A DNA stretch of 64,000 nucleotides. Origin: Plantago ovata (taxonomy: Eukaryota; Streptophyta; Magnoliopsida; Lamiales; Plantaginaceae). The position numbers and the translations under genes are program-made. A model generated the notes under the pieces. That model searched no databases. It was given only the letters and a program-made list of their open reading frames with translations, and was not told the origin of the DNA. The stretch lies in assembly GCA_028274465.1 (NCBI GenBank), contig CM051456.1, positions 45,506,870 through 45,570,869 of the forward strand, in the 5' to 3' direction. Positions 21,326-33,271 of the stretch are shown here, in pieces; positions within the stretch are counted from its first letter, which is position 1; every line of letters begins with the position of its first letter.

Positions 21326-22434
21326 CTCTACTGCGTTTCACGAAGGCCTTTATAATAGGATGATGCATGTTAGGGTCTTATGGTTGTGTCCCGAGTAATT
21401 ATATACCTAAGAGGCAACAAGTCTTCACCATGCTTTGAGATGGCTAAATGCCTAGGAAGGAGGTAGTGTGAGGTTGTGTGATCCTTTGTTTATAACCTAT
21501 TCTTTCGAATAGGTTTGGGGAGGGGGTTGCACCATCATTAGACTTGTTTTTTCGTTTTTTCATTTCCGTGTTGTGAGTTTATTTTTCCTTTCTCGTAAAT
21601 TTTGTACTCCAACCTATTCTTTCGAATAGGTTTGGGGAAGTCGTTTGTGAGTCATTTTGTTTCTCTTTTCGTTGTGCTACTGCTGGCTTAAAAAAAATCG
21701 AAAAAAACGAAAGAAAAATTCCAGGAAAAAAGAAAAAATGAGAAAAAAGAAACTGCAAAGAAAAAAAAGAAAAAAAAAAGAAAAGACCCCAAAAAAGCAA
21801 AGAAGGGTCCAAAAAAAGAAAGCCAAATAGCAGTTTAGCAAAGTGTTGTGTCTCATTTTCCAATTCTTATAATGTTCGTAATCGTGTTGTAATTTTCTAT
21901 CTTTTGTTTTGTTTTTGAGTGTCATCTGATCTAGACCACCCTCGTCCTGCCATTCAGGAAGTGGTGAATAGCTTAAGACTTTACTTGAGAGATGGGTAGA
22001 ATAGGGGATTGTTATCTCTTATAGGGAACCCTCCTTCGTTTGATGAGAGCCAGTACTGGTTCGACCTCTTTGAGGAAAAAGTCTTAACTTGGTGAATAGC
22101 AGTAAGTCCTCAGTTTCATAGGCACGGGACAACCATTCGTATCTTAACATGTTTCATTACGTCGTCACTGACTAGGTCCCGTTAGAGAATGTTACAAGAG
22201 ACTATCTTGTCTCAACATAAGTGCTTATGTAGATGTGTATGAGTCAATCGAGGCATTCTTCAGCTTATATTCATGTTTTGATTTGTATGGTTTTTGTTCA
22301 TATGTTTTTTGATAGATTCAGTAGATTAGTTCATTTTATTTGGCATGAGACTCCATTTTATGTGTTGCATTGTTTTTTGCATTAGAGTCTAGCTTAGTTG
22401 CTTGAGGACAAGCAAAGGTTCGGTTTGGGGAGTT
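21326..22434 (+). mobile_element. Athila-type 3' internal non-coding region
   Basis: Joins the broken protease leader at CTCTACTGCG. Contains the paired hairpins 21494-21515 and 21611-21632 (AACCTATTC/GAATAGGTT), a purine-rich tract about 21687-21830, a GACCC...GGGTC inverted pair at its end, and the polypurine tract GGTTTGGGGAGTT ending at 22434. No gene. Confidence 0.85.
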
Positions 22435-23692
22435 TGATGAATGTGTATTTTACACTTTCATTGAGTCTTTTTCACCTATTTTAGCTATCTTCTATGTTAA
22501 TTTAGCTATATTTTAGTGCATTTTATTAGAATAGTGTCACGTTTCCCTTTAGTTTTTATTTTACAGGTTTTGGTCGAAAAACGAGGTTTTCCGGGCAATT
22601 ATATTGAAGTTGACAAGGAATTCGTGTTCCAGAAGCCTATTTGTAGTATCTGAAGGTTTCCGGATAGGATTTGAAGTCTAGGGGTCGAATCTGGAGGTTA
22701 GAAGGCCACTAGAAGTCAGAAACCGAGTCCGAAAAGGGGAAGAAATCCAAAAACACGTCGAAAACGCGTAAATTCCCGAAAAAAACTCCCGAGCGAATCG
22801 CCTGGGATGTGGGGCGAATCGCGCCACACCGGGCGACTCGCCCGGTGTGTGGGGCCCTTCGCTCCACACTAATTCGAGGCCTATATATAGTTGCTCAGTT
22901 TTTCTCCGATTTTCATACTTTTCCAGACCTATTCTCTCACCTTTCTCTGTAGTTTTAGGTAGGAACCTCCCAGAGCCTGTTCTGGGAGTTCATAGCTTAG
23001 GAGATACTTTTTTATAGCAGTTTGGAGCTTGTAAGATCGCGATTCTTCAGAGATTGACAACCTTCGGTAACATTGTATCTTACACTTTTTCTACTTATTT
23101 TTATATATCTTTCAACATGTTTTCTTCTATGATTTCTGTTGATTGCATGACAACTATGAGTAGCTAAACTTATCGTTGGTGATAGTATGTGAATTCTTAG
23201 CGAAGGGTTGATAATTATGCTAATGGCTATATCGCGCATTATACTCCGTGTTATTGCTTTATTCCTTTGATCTATCTAAATCTCTATCTTCGTATTGTTG
23301 ATTAATTATTGCACACAATTGGACAATTCATTTGTCTTTGACCTATCTAAATCTATATCTTCATAGTGTTTGATAATTACAATAGGACAATTTATTCATC
23401 AAAGATCTCTATGCAAAACCGAGGAATTTATGCATGATTATTAACCCGTTATGCTTTGAAGGACCATACTATCACCAATCTCCATTATCAGTTAAGAAAT
23501 ACTTTGCTAAATCGTCTGATGTTTTATATTCTAAATTAGATTAGATAAAGCTAGTTATAGTCCTTAGAGATCGACACTCGAGGTTATTCTACTGCTACAC
23601 TACGGTTTTCGTTGTAGTTGTGAATTGCCTTTGGCTAAATAACAAATTTATTTTATAGATACGTTGGAACACGACAATCTGCGCGTTCATCA
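22435..23692 (+). mobile_element. Athila-type 3' LTR, subtype B
   Basis: TGATGAATG...GCGTTCATCA, 1258 bases, after a polypurine tract. It clearly differs from the 5' LTR at 18610 (start, GC cluster and repeat number), so the two do not come from one insertion. The GC cluster is at 22797-22866 and TATATATAG near 22882. Two copies of an ATCT(A)TCTTCGTA...GGACAATT unit lie at about 23267-23402. It abuts copia coding sequence at 23693. Confidence 0.88.
22797..22866. repeat. GC-rich palindrome cluster in LTR
   Basis: Includes GGGCGACTCGCCC and GGGGCGAATCGCGCC, about 30 bases apart, ahead of the TATA box. Confidence 0.85.
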
Positions 23693-24845
23693 CGAATCAT
23701 GTGTTAAGGGTAAGATGACGAACAAACCTTTTGTTGGACAAGGTGTTCGTGCCACTCGCTGCTTAGAGCTCATACATACCGATGTATGTGGACCTTTTAA
23801 AGTCCATGCACATGGGGGTTATCCTTACTTCGTTACCTTTACTGACGATTTCTCAAGGTATGGATATATTTATCTTATGAAGAATAAATCCGAGACCTTT
23901 GGAAACTTCAAGGAGTTTAGGAATGAGGTCGAGAATGAATTGAACCTAAGGATAGTCACTCTTCGATCAGATCGAGGAGGTGAATACCTTAGTGAAGAAT
24001 TTATCGACTACTTGAAGGAAAATGGAATTCAATCGCAATGGACTCCTCCTGGAACACCACAGTTAAATGGTGTGTCTGAGAGGAGGAATCGAACCCTGTT
24101 AGACATGGTAAGATCAATGATTGGATTCTCGACTCTTCCAAAATATCTGTGGGGATATGCACTACAAACTGCAATCTACATTCTGAACCGTGTACCGTCT
24201 AAATCAGTGGAGAAAAATCCTTATGAGTTATGGAAGGGAAAGAAGCCCTCACTGGGCTATCTTAGACCTTGGGGCTGTCCTGTGATAGTCAAACTGATGC
24301 TCACTGATAAGTTAGATGCCAAGGGTGTCGAAGTATATTTCATAGGCTATCCTCGTCAGGCGAGAGGCTATGAATTCTATCATGCTGAAGATCACAAGGT
24401 GATCGTATCTAGAAACGTGATGTTTTTAGAAGCTGAATACCTCGAAGAAGAGAGGTTAGATGACATGATAGAACTTGAAGAAATTCAAGACTTTGACACG
24501 CGCGAACATGAGGTCTCTAAATCTTCCGATGTGGACTCAAGTTCAGTGGGAGCTTTAGAAGCAGACGAGGGTGATGATATGACACTTTCTAGGCATGTCA
24601 TAGTCAGTGGGAGTCCTGTGATTAGATCAACAGTTGAAACCACACCAATAGGACCCGTTGTCAACCAACCTATGCAACAACTTGCACAAGAGCAGCCTCC
24701 CGCAAGGGAACAGTGTCGCGCCCCGCGACCAGCTGCATCAGTGCCCAATGATAATGTTCGTATTACACGAAGCCAAAAAAGAAAAGCACCAGAACCAGTC
24801 GAGCTTCGTAGGTCGAAGAGGATCCTAAAAGGACCTCAGAAGTAA
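23693..24845 (+). pseudogene. Tork/Angela-like copia integrase (5' truncated)
   Basis: Begins inside the GAG-pre-integrase zinc region ([13 protein letters not shown]) directly at the Athila LTR edge, so gag and protease are absent. The integrase core shows IHTDVCGPF (Asp), [25 protein letters not shown] (Asp), [18 protein letters not shown] (Glu), [20 protein letters not shown] and [11 protein letters not shown] hinge rich in Glu, Asp and Arg follows ([12 protein letters not shown]) up to an in-frame TAA at 24843-24845. The frame upstream to 23664 runs into LTR sequence and is not genuine. Lineage is judged from wording only. Confidence 0.88.
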
Positions 24846-25904
24846 AGCCTTATGATAGAAGACATCAGTGAACTTGATGTCGGCTTATCAGATCGGGAAG
24901 ATCTCGAGACCTACAAAGAGGCAATAATTGATATTGACTCAGACAAATGGCAAGAGGCCATGGAATTAGAAATGGATTCAATGTACCGGAACCAAGTTTG
25001 GAACTTGGTAGACTTGCCCCAAGGGGTTAGACCTATTGGGTGCAAATGGGTCTTTAAACGAAAGACAGATGCCGATGGCAAGGTACAAACGCACAAAGCT
25101 AGGCTTGTGGCAAAAGGCTACACGCAAAGGTATGGCATCGATTACGATGAAACCTTTTCACCGGTAGCAAAATTGAAGTCCATTCGAATTCTACTTGCGA
25201 TAGCTGCCTACTATGATTATGAGATCTGGCAGATGGATGTAAAAACTGCCTTCCTCAATGGTAACCTTGAGGAAGAGGTCTATATGGTACAGCCGGAAGG
25301 TTTTATTAGTAAAACCAGGCCAACTGCTGTATGCAAATTACAAAGATCCATCTATGGGCTAAGGCAAGCGTCAAGGAGCTGGAATATCCGCTTTGATGAA
25401 GCTGTCAAATTGTTTGACTTCATTAGAAGCAAGGAAGATCCCTGTGTCTACGTTAGACACAGCGACAAAGGAGTCATTTTCATGATCATTTATGTAGATG
25501 AAATTTTGATCATGGGAAACAATGTCTCTATGCTAGAAGAGACTAAAGTTTGGTTATCAAGTACCTTCTCGATGAAGGACTTGGGTGAAGCGAACTACAT
25601 CCTAGGGATCAAGATCTGTAGAGATAGATCCAAGAGGATATTAGGAATGACACAGTCCACCTACATCGACAAAATACTGAAGCGTTATAAGATGGACGAC
25701 TCAAAGAGAGGCTTTCTCCCAGCTAGGCATGGGATTGTCTTATCAGTTAAGCATGGTCCTAAAACTGATGAAGAAAGAAATGCAATGAGTCGTGTGCCGT
25801 ATGATTCGGCAGTAGGGTCTATACAAGGCCCGATATGGCATATGCGCTTAGTGTCACTTGTCGACACCAACAGAATCCAGGAGTACCTCACTGGACTGCT
25901 GTAA
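24846..25904 (+). pseudogene. Copia reverse transcriptase with altered YVDD
   Basis: Same frame as the integrase after the stop at 24845. Motifs: NQVWNLVDLPQGVRPIGCKW, KARLVAKGYTQ, DYDETFSPVAKL, WQMDVKTAFLNG, EEVYMVQPEGF, KLQRSIYGLRQASRSWN. The active site reads YVDEILI (25491-25502) instead of YVDD, replacing one of the two essential aspartates. A frameshift near 25825 destroys the end (PYDSAVGSI followed by unrelated text), and the frame closes at 25904. Confidence 0.9.
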
Positions 25905-26458
25905 AGAACATTCTTAAGTACCTTCGATGGACTAAAGAGATGTTCTTGGTGTTTGGTGGAGAACCATAATTAAAGATGTCTGGGTATATCGACGCTGGAT
26001 TTGAATCAGATCCTGATGACTTTAAGTCACAGACAGGATACGTATTCAAATTGAACGGAGGAGCTGTCTGTTGGAAGAGTTCTAAGCAAGCCACGGTTGC
26101 TGACTCATCCACAGAAGCCGAGTACATTGCTGCATCAGAAGCATCGAAAGAAGCTGTCTGGATTTCAGAGTTCTTGAAGGAATTGAGGGTTGTTCCTGCT
26201 CCCTGTCCAATAACGATTTATTGTGACAATACGGGCACCGTCGCTCAAGCTAGGGAGCCTAGATCTACAAACAAGAACAAACATGTACTTAGAAAATATC
26301 ACGTTATACGTGAGATTATAGATAGAGGAGAAGTTAGTATAGAACGTGTCTCTACCACGGACAACGTGGCAGATCCTTTCACCAAGGTCTTATCAGTGGA
26401 AGTCCACTTAAGTCATTATGCTAATCTGGGTATTAGGCATAAAGGTGACTGGCTCTAG
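25905..26458 (+). pseudogene. Copia RNase H and end of pol
   Basis: Resumes in another frame; the open part starts at 25976. Motifs: SGYIDAGFESDPDDFKSQTG, WKSSKQATVADSSTEAEYIA, ITIYCDNTGTVAQAREPRS, KHVLRKYHVIREIIDRGEV and DNVADPFTKVLS. It ends with GDWL and TAG at 26456-26458. Just before it, KYLRWTKEMFLVFGG can be read in the third frame. Confidence 0.9.
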
Positions 26459-26472
26459 TCCAAGTGGGAGAT
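26459..26472 (+). other. Copia polypurine tract
   Basis: CCAAGTGGGAGAT directly after the pol stop and before the LTR TG, the classic placement and wording for Tork/Angela-type copia elements. Confidence 0.85.
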
Positions 26473-28559
26473 TGATGTCCTAGAGACAGTCCTTACAAAT
26501 GGCATAGTGCCCTTATAGAGGGCATATATGTACTATTACACATGTCAACGTAATATAATATATGTTTGTTGCTTTTACTATTGAGTATCGCTTTCATATT
26601 TATATTACACCAAGCATGCAGCATGTCATATCTCTATTACTGTCTGTATTGATATTAAACATGTCCCCTCAGATAGATGACCGATCACACAGATAGTGGG
26701 AGCTATGTGAGTTATCATCTATCCCAAACTCTCCCTAGTCGAGGTTCATCTCGGATGTAGGGGTCTGAATGAACCAGACGAGACTAGTATGCGTGGAGGT
26801 TATACTTGTTGGAGCAAGTGTGAGCCGATCCCACGGCCACGGAACGGATTGTTGGACAATCGAGAAACGTTCCCATAACTGCGCATAGTTGTTTGAAGAA
26901 GGATTATCGAACAATGGAAGTACCTACCGGAAACTGCCATCGATGTATACTCTACACCGAAGTGTCTATGGGAACCGGTAAGTTGTCGAAGTGATGCCAG
27001 TTGTCCTTTTTACTTACAGGATTTTATCATCACATTTGTTGCCCCATATCCTTGGTGGACCCGTCGATGTCAGCTCTGAATAAGCAGCTGACCTAAGACA
27101 CGATCCAGGATTATGGCTACATACAAATGGGGATGATAAGTGATTCTGTGAAGGATTCATCTCTCAAGTGTAGCACAGGAGAGTACTGCTCATAGTCTGC
27201 ATAGTTGTGTTTGTAAAGTCACTGGCCAGTGCAAATGATATATTGTGATGGTCATAAGTATATCTTAACCAAGCAACTCCCTGAGACGCCCGTGGATGTA
27301 TTATTGGGATAGACACTTCATCGACCCTAGATGCATTCGAGCAAGTCAGATGAAGGGACGTTACCATCGCCGCGTTGAGCGCAACAGACTTCGCAACGAA
27401 AGGGTTAGCTTTGAGAAACCTCTCAAACGTTCTCATGTATTAATATTGCAAATGGAACCGTCTAGGAATTCCATGTTGCCTAGTCTAGGACTTGCTTAAT
27501 ACGATGAGGCCCTATGGGTCACACTATGTGGTGATTCAGTCTATCAGAATATCCTTGAAGATGGAATCGCAATTAATTTGGAATTAATTGTGATTGATGG
27601 ATTATAATTGATTTGGAATTAATTATAATATTTGGTGGCTCAATTAATGATTTGGAATTATTAATTGAATTGGCTAATTAGTTGTATTTTATGTAAATAC
27701 AATTAAAGATTATATTTTGGAAATATAATAGAGGTTTGATTTGAAAGGATATGTTAATTTAGAATTAACATATGCACATGGCAAAATCTACTTGGAGTTT
27801 GAATTGCCTTAGAACTATAAGTGGGTCCCAAAATTGGGACCCACCTACCTCCCGTAGGACTGGGCGCGCGCGCCCGTTAGCTAGATAGGGGAAGGAGTTC
27901 GACTCCTTCCTCTATTAGAAGTCCAAGGGATAAGTTGGATTTTCCTGATTGAGTTTTAATTTGATTGAGAATGAATCTAGACTTGATATTGGTTTACTAG
28001 TGCGATAAGAATTAGATTCTTATTCCTTTACGAAGTCTAATTGCTTATGCTTTAGGCTTCTATTGACTACTATATATAGTAGACTATTAGAGAGTTTTAG
28101 ACATAGACATTCACACAGTTGAATAGACTTTCACAGTCATTCTACCCAGTTTTCTTAGAGAAAATAAAAACTCTCCCCTCCTCTATAGCCACCCGCGCGC
28201 GCCACCTCTGCCGGAGGAATTGCCGCCCCGTCTTCTTGGTCACACAAAGAATATCCTAGCATTCTTCCGATAGGCTGTTCATCCGTGGATACCAAGGTTG
28301 AGGTTCTAGGAGCTGGAAACTAACTCTTATTGTCTTGCAGATAATCAGAGTATTACATATATCTTCGACTTCGACGAAGGAGAAGATACACCGGATTATT
28401 ACGAAGACTTGGAAGCTGCTTTGGAAGTAAGGTTAGTCTTCTAATTGACGTGTTTATATATATACGACATATGCATAATCAATTAACCTGTATGTTAAGA
28501 AAATTTTCAAATTCTGTTGCGTACCCTGGGGGTAACTCTGACCATATTTTCTTACAACA
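26473..28559 (+). mobile_element. Tork/Angela-like copia 3' LTR (about 2.1 kb)
   Basis: Starts TGATGTCCTAGAG after the polypurine tract. The right edge is placed at about 28559 (TTACAACA), where an inverted Athila LTR fragment takes over; the exact base is uncertain. Contains AT-rich near-repeats of TTTGGAATTAATT at about 27570-27670, TATATATAG at 28071-28079, and GC-rich alternating CGCG runs near 27863 and 28193. No reading frame of note. Confidence 0.8.
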
Positions 28560-29147
28560 AACTGCTAAGAAAAAGTATCTCCTAAGCTAAGAACCCCCAG
28601 AACAGGCTCTGGGAAATTCCTACCTAAAACTACTGAGAAAGGTGAGAGAAAAGGTCTGGAAAAGTATGAAAAACGGAGAAAACTGAGCTCATATATATAG
28701 GTGTTCGAATTGTATGGGGCGAAGGGCCCTACACACCGGGCGATTCTCCTGGTGTGGGGCGATTCGCCCCACATCCCGGGCGACTCGCCCGGGAGTAAAT
28801 TTCGGCCCTTTACGCGTTTTCAACGCGTTTTTGGATTTCTTCCCCTTTTCGGACTCGGTTTCTGCCTTCTAGTGACCTTTTAGCCTTCAGACTCGACCCC
28901 TAGACTTCAAATCCTATCCGGAATCTTTCAGATACAACAATTAGGCTTCTGTAACACCAATTCCTTGTCTACTTCAATATAATTGCCCGGAAAACCTCGT
29001 TTTTCAACCAAAACCTGTAAAATAAAAACTAAAGGGAAACGTGACACTATTCTAATAAAATGCACTAAAATATAGATAAATTAACATAGAGGATAGCTAA
29101 AATAGGTGAAAAAGACTCGAACGAAAGTGTAAAATACGCATTCATTA
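28560..29147 (-). mobile_element. Inverted, truncated Athila-type LTR (subtype B)
   Basis: Reverse complement of the first 590 or so bases of an LTR like 22435-23692: it ends CGCATTCATTA, the LTR start reversed with one change, and begins inside AAACTGCTAAGAAAAAG. The GC cluster is at 28716-28793. It is cut on the left by the copia LTR and abuts forward Athila pol on the right. Confidence 0.88.
28716..28793. repeat. GC-rich palindrome cluster in inverted LTR
   Basis: Includes GGGGCGATTCGCCCC and CCCGGGCGACTCGCCCGGG, about 25-30 bases apart. Confidence 0.85.
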
Positions 29148-29585
29148 GTAGGATGTAGCATAGGAGATAAGGAAGTCGTAGAAGAATTAAATTTTGTCGA
29201 TTGCTATGATTCTGTGATTTCTGAATTTCATCATTGCTATGATAATCGTGAACCTCTTGAGGAGGCACTAACCATGCAGGTTGCGACTTGCCACTTATCC
29301 GAAGAAGCAAGGGAGATAGTTGAGATGATGGATAGTACGCCTGAAATTCCCGTAGGAGAAGAAGTGCTTGAACCTTTAGATGAAGAAGAGGTAGAGAGCA
29401 AATTTCTAGAAGAGCCTAGCTTAGAATTAAAGCCCCTTCCTGCACACCTTAAGTATGTCTACTTAGGAGAAAATAAGAAAAAACCTGTGATAGTCTCTTC
29501 ACACCTCTCTAGCGATAAAGAAGGTAAGCTAATTGAGGTCTTAAGAAAAAATTTTGCAGCCATAGGATGGGGATTAGTGATATAA
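29148..29585 (+). pseudogene. Athila pol, protease-to-RT linker
   Basis: Open frame without a true start. It carries the Athila-type acidic linker ahead of RT (EEALTMQVATCHLSEEA, LEPLDEEEVESKF, KPLPAHLKYVYLGENKKKPV, SSHLSSDKEGKLIEVLRKN, AAIGW). The protease itself is missing on the left. The frame shifts at about 29570, where AAIGW should continue into the RT. Confidence 0.85.
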
Positions 29586-30450
29586 AGGGAATTAGCCCAA
29601 CACGGTGTGTGAACAATATCACTCTAGAGCAAGATGCCAAACCCATTAGGCAACCTCAGCGTAGGATAAATCCTGCAATGCAAGAAGTAGTGAAGAAAGA
29701 GGTGATTAAGTTGCTAGACGCCGATATGATCTATCCCATTCCTGATAGTCGATCGGTGAACCCCATCCATATAGTTCCTAAGAAATCTGGGATTACGGTA
29801 GAAGAGAATGAGAAGGGAGAGTTAGTACCTGTTAGGAAAATCACGGGGTGGCGAATGTGCATTGATTATAGGAGGTTGAATGCCGTCACCAAGAAAGACC
29901 ACTTCCCTTTGCCATTTATTGATGACATGCTAAACCGCCTTGCGGGGCGGCAATTTTATTATTTTCTTGATGGCTTGTCAGGTTTCTACCAGATTCCGAT
30001 TGCACCGGAGGATCAGGAGAAGACGACATTCACTTGCCCATTCGGGACGTTTTCTTATAGGAGGATGCCATTCGGGCTATATAACGCCCCCCGCCACTTT
30101 TCAAAGGTGCATGCTTTCTGTTTTCTCTGATATGGTGACCAAATTTGTTGAAGTTTTTATGGATCATTTGTCTCTCTTTGGTGATTCTTTTGATGAGTGT
30201 TTGCATAGACTAGATCTTGTTTTGAAAAGATGCATCGAATGCAATCTAACTTTGAGTTGGGACAAAAGCCATTATATGGTGAGAGAAGGCATTGTTCTAG
30301 GACATGTGGTTTCTGAAAGGGGGATTGAGGTTGATAAGGCTAAGATCGAAATAATTGAGAAACTCCCCCCACCCACTTGTGTTAAAGAATTGCAATCTTT
30401 TCTTGGTCATGTTGGTTTTCATAGGAGGTTTATTAAAGACTTTTCGAAGT
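29586..30450 (+). pseudogene. Athila reverse transcriptase with altered FMDD
   Basis: RVT_1-type RT. Frame one (to 30130): ITLEQDAKPIRQPQRRINP, NPIHIVPKKSG, GWRMCIDYRRLNAVTKKDHF, FYYFLDGLSGFYQIPIAPED, TTFTCPFGTFSYRRMPFGL. After a frameshift near 30095 it continues TFQRCMLSVFSDMV, then VFMDHLSLFGD: the catalytic FMDD box reads FMDH at 30156-30167. LSWDKSHYMVREGIVLGHVV and [17 protein letters not shown] follow, ending at 30452. The lost aspartate and the frameshift each abolish activity. Confidence 0.92.
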
Positions 30451-30969
30451 AACTTACTAGCAGAAGATGTGGTTTACCATTTTTCTAATGAATGCTTGGT
30501 TGCTTTTAATACCCTTAAAGAAAAGCTTATTACTGCTCCTATTGTTGTGCCACCTGATTGGAAAATTCCTTTTGAGATAATGTGTGATGCTTCGAATTTC
30601 GCTATGGGTGATGTTCTATGCCAAAAAGTTGATAAGCAGTATCGTGTGATTTATTATGTTAGTAAGACTTTAGACTCAACTCAAGTTAATTATACAACTA
30701 CTGAAAAGAAATTTATAGCTGTTGTTTTTGCTTTACAAAAGTTTAGGTCTTACTTGATTGGTCATCATGTGAATGTCCATACTGATCATGCTGCTTTACG
30801 ACATTTAATTGCCAAACAAGATTCTAAGCCAAGGTTAATCCGTTGGGTCTTATTGTTACAAGATTTTGATTTGACCATAGTTGATATGGATTCGATTCGT
30901 ATTATTGATGATCTTCCTGATGAGCACTTAATGAAAGTCACTGAAGACCATGGTATGCTTATATTGTGA
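30451..30969 (+). pseudogene. Athila RNase H, with internal deletion at its end
   Basis: Frame 30355-30969. RNase H landmarks: [18 protein letters not shown] (Asp), [18 protein letters not shown] (Glu), [11 protein letters not shown] (Asp), then [15 protein letters not shown]. The text jumps straight to [11 protein letters not shown], so the usual VADHLSRL box between RNase H and integrase has been deleted. It ends at TGA 30967-30969. Confidence 0.88.
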
Positions 30970-31976
30970 ACTATTTGGCTATGGGTGTTTGCCCAACTAA
31001 TTTTTCAGCCTCCGATAGGAGAGCTCTTGCCAAGCGTTGCACGTATTACATATGGGATGATCCGAATCTTTTTAAAGAAGGAGCTGATGGAATTCTGAGA
31101 AGGTGCATTCCGCAAGAAGAACAACAAAGTGTGCTAAGTCATTGCCATGAGTTTCATTGCGGCGGACACTATAGTGGAATTAAAAAGGCTCGCAAGGTGC
31201 TACAAGCGGGATTTTTCTTGCCAAGTTTGCACCAAGATGCTCGAAGTTTTGTGAAAAAATTGTGACCCATGTCAACGAGGGGGTAATATTGGCAAGAAGG
31301 AGGAAATGCCCCTTCAAGGGAATCTAGTGGTCGAGCCTTTCGACGTGTGGGGCATTGATTTCATGGGACCGTTTCCATCAAGTGGAGGCTACGAATACAT
31401 TCTCGTCGCGGTGGATTATGTGACAAAGTGGGTAGAGGCGATTCCCACAAGAAAGAATGATGTCGCGGTTGTTACGAAGTTCTTAAAGGATGTGATCTTT
31501 TCTAGATTTGGATGTCCTACGACAATAATCAGTGATAGAGGTTCGCACTTCGTCAACAGAACCTTTGCTTCTCTTCTTAAGAAGTACGATGTCACTCATA
31601 GTGTTGCTACGCCACATAATCCACAAACTTCGGGACAAGTTGAAGTTAGCAACCATCAGATTAAGAAGATTCTCGAGCGAGTGGTGAAGCCTAGTAGGAA
31701 AGATTGGTCTGGAAAATTGAATGATGCGCTTTGGGCGTATAGAACTAGCTACAAGACGGTGATTGGAACCACTCCGTATAGACTATTGTATGGGAAAGCA
31801 TGCGATCTTCCTGTGGAATTGGAGCACAAGGCATATTGGGCTATTAAAGAGCTAAACCTTGATTTGGGAAAAGCTGGCGAAGAATGGTTGTTACAACTTG
31901 ATGAGCTTGATGAATTACGCTCGGTGCCTATGAGAACGCCAAGATCTACAAGGAGCGTACCAAGAAGTATCACGAT
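30966..31976 (+). pseudogene. Athila integrase, 5' part up to a solo LTR
   Basis: H2C2 zinc region: HCHEFHCGGHYSGIKKARKV, then an extra A near 31255 shifts the frame, hiding the CDPC pair. The rve core is open from 31306: [17 protein letters not shown] (Asp), [12 protein letters not shown] (Asp), [16 protein letters not shown] (Glu), [30 protein letters not shown] second frameshift near 31925 precedes the break at 31976, where a solo LTR is inserted. The three catalytic acids are present. Confidence 0.92.
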
Positions 31977-33271
31977 TGATGAATGTGTATTTTACACTTT
32001 CATTTGAGTCTTTTTCACCTATTTTAGCTATCCTCTATGTTAATTTAGCTATATTTTAGTGCATTTTATAAGAATAGTGTCACGTTTCCCTTTAGATTTT
32101 ATTTTACAGGTTTTGGTTGAAAATCGAGGATTTCCGGGCAATTATATTGAAGTTGACAAGGAATTGGTGTTCCATAAGCCTATTTGGAGTATCTTAAGGT
32201 TTCCGGATAGGATTTGGAGTCTAGGGGTCGAATCTGGAGGTTAGAAGGCCACTAGAAGTCAGAAACCGAGTCCGAAAAGGGGAAGAAATCCAAAAACGCG
32301 TCGAAAACGTGGAATTCGACGAGATTTTCTCTGGGGCGAACCGCCCCAAATGTGGGGCGAACCGCCCGGTGTGTGGGGCGAACCGCCCCACACTTATTCG
32401 AGGCCTATATATAGTTGCTCAGATTTTCTCCGAAATTCATACTTTTCCAGACCTACTTTCTCACCTTCCTCTGTAGTTTTAGGTAGGAACTTCCCAGAGC
32501 CTGTTCTGGGGGTTCGTAGCTTAGGGGACACTTTTTCATAGCAGTTTGGAGCTTGTAGGATCGCAATTCTTCGGAGATTGACAACCTTCGGTAACATTGT
32601 ATCTTACAGTTTATTCTACTTATTCTTATTTATCTTTCAACATGTTTTCTTCTATGATTTCTGTTGATTGCATGCCTATTATGAGTAGCTAAACTTATCG
32701 TTGGTGGTAGTATGTGAATTCTTAGCGAATGGAAGATAATCATGCTAATGGCTATATCACGCATTATACTCCGTGTTATTGCTTTATTTCGTTGATCAGG
32801 CTCAGCCTAAATTCTCGTATGTTGTATTAATTATTATGCACAATTGGACCCTCGTCGACCTATACGCGAGTTTATCTTCGTAGTGTTGAATAATGACGGA
32901 ACACAATAGGACAATAGTGATTGACTTGTCACTACCTTTATCTTCGTAGTGCTTAATAATTGCAACAGGACATTAGATTGATGAAAGATCTCCATGCAAG
33001 ACCGAGGAATTTATGCATGATTATCGACCCGTTATGCTTTGAAGGATCATACTATCACCAATCTCCATTATCTGCTAGAAACCCCTTTTGCTATTACGTC
33101 TGTTGTTTTATATTCTCTTGTTAAATAGATAAAGCTAGTTATAGTCCTGAGAGAACGACACTCGAGTCATTCTACTGCTACACTACGGTTTCCGTTGTAG
33201 TTGTGGATTGCCTTTGGCTAAATAACAAATCTATTTGATTGAATCGGGACCCGACAAATTCCGGTTCATCA
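31977..33271 (+). mobile_element. Solo LTR of Athila type (subtype B)
   Basis: TGATGAATG...GGTTCATCA, 1295 bases. It is flanked by a 5-bp target duplication ACGAT (31972-31976 and 33272-33276), with integrase codons continuing across when the LTR is left out. There is no internal sequence, so it is a true solo LTR from LTR-LTR recombination. GC cluster at 32331-32392, TATATATAG at 32406-32414. Three diverged copies of the TATCTTCGTA...GGACA unit lie at about 32810-32970. Confidence 0.95.
32331..32392. repeat. GC-rich palindrome cluster in LTR
   Basis: Three copies of GGGGCGAACCGCCC at about 25-base spacing, just before the TATA box. Confidence 0.88.

Noticed and set aside
23664..23692. ATG upstream of the copia integrase
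   Set aside because: It lies inside the Athila LTR end; the copia sequence starts at about 23693.
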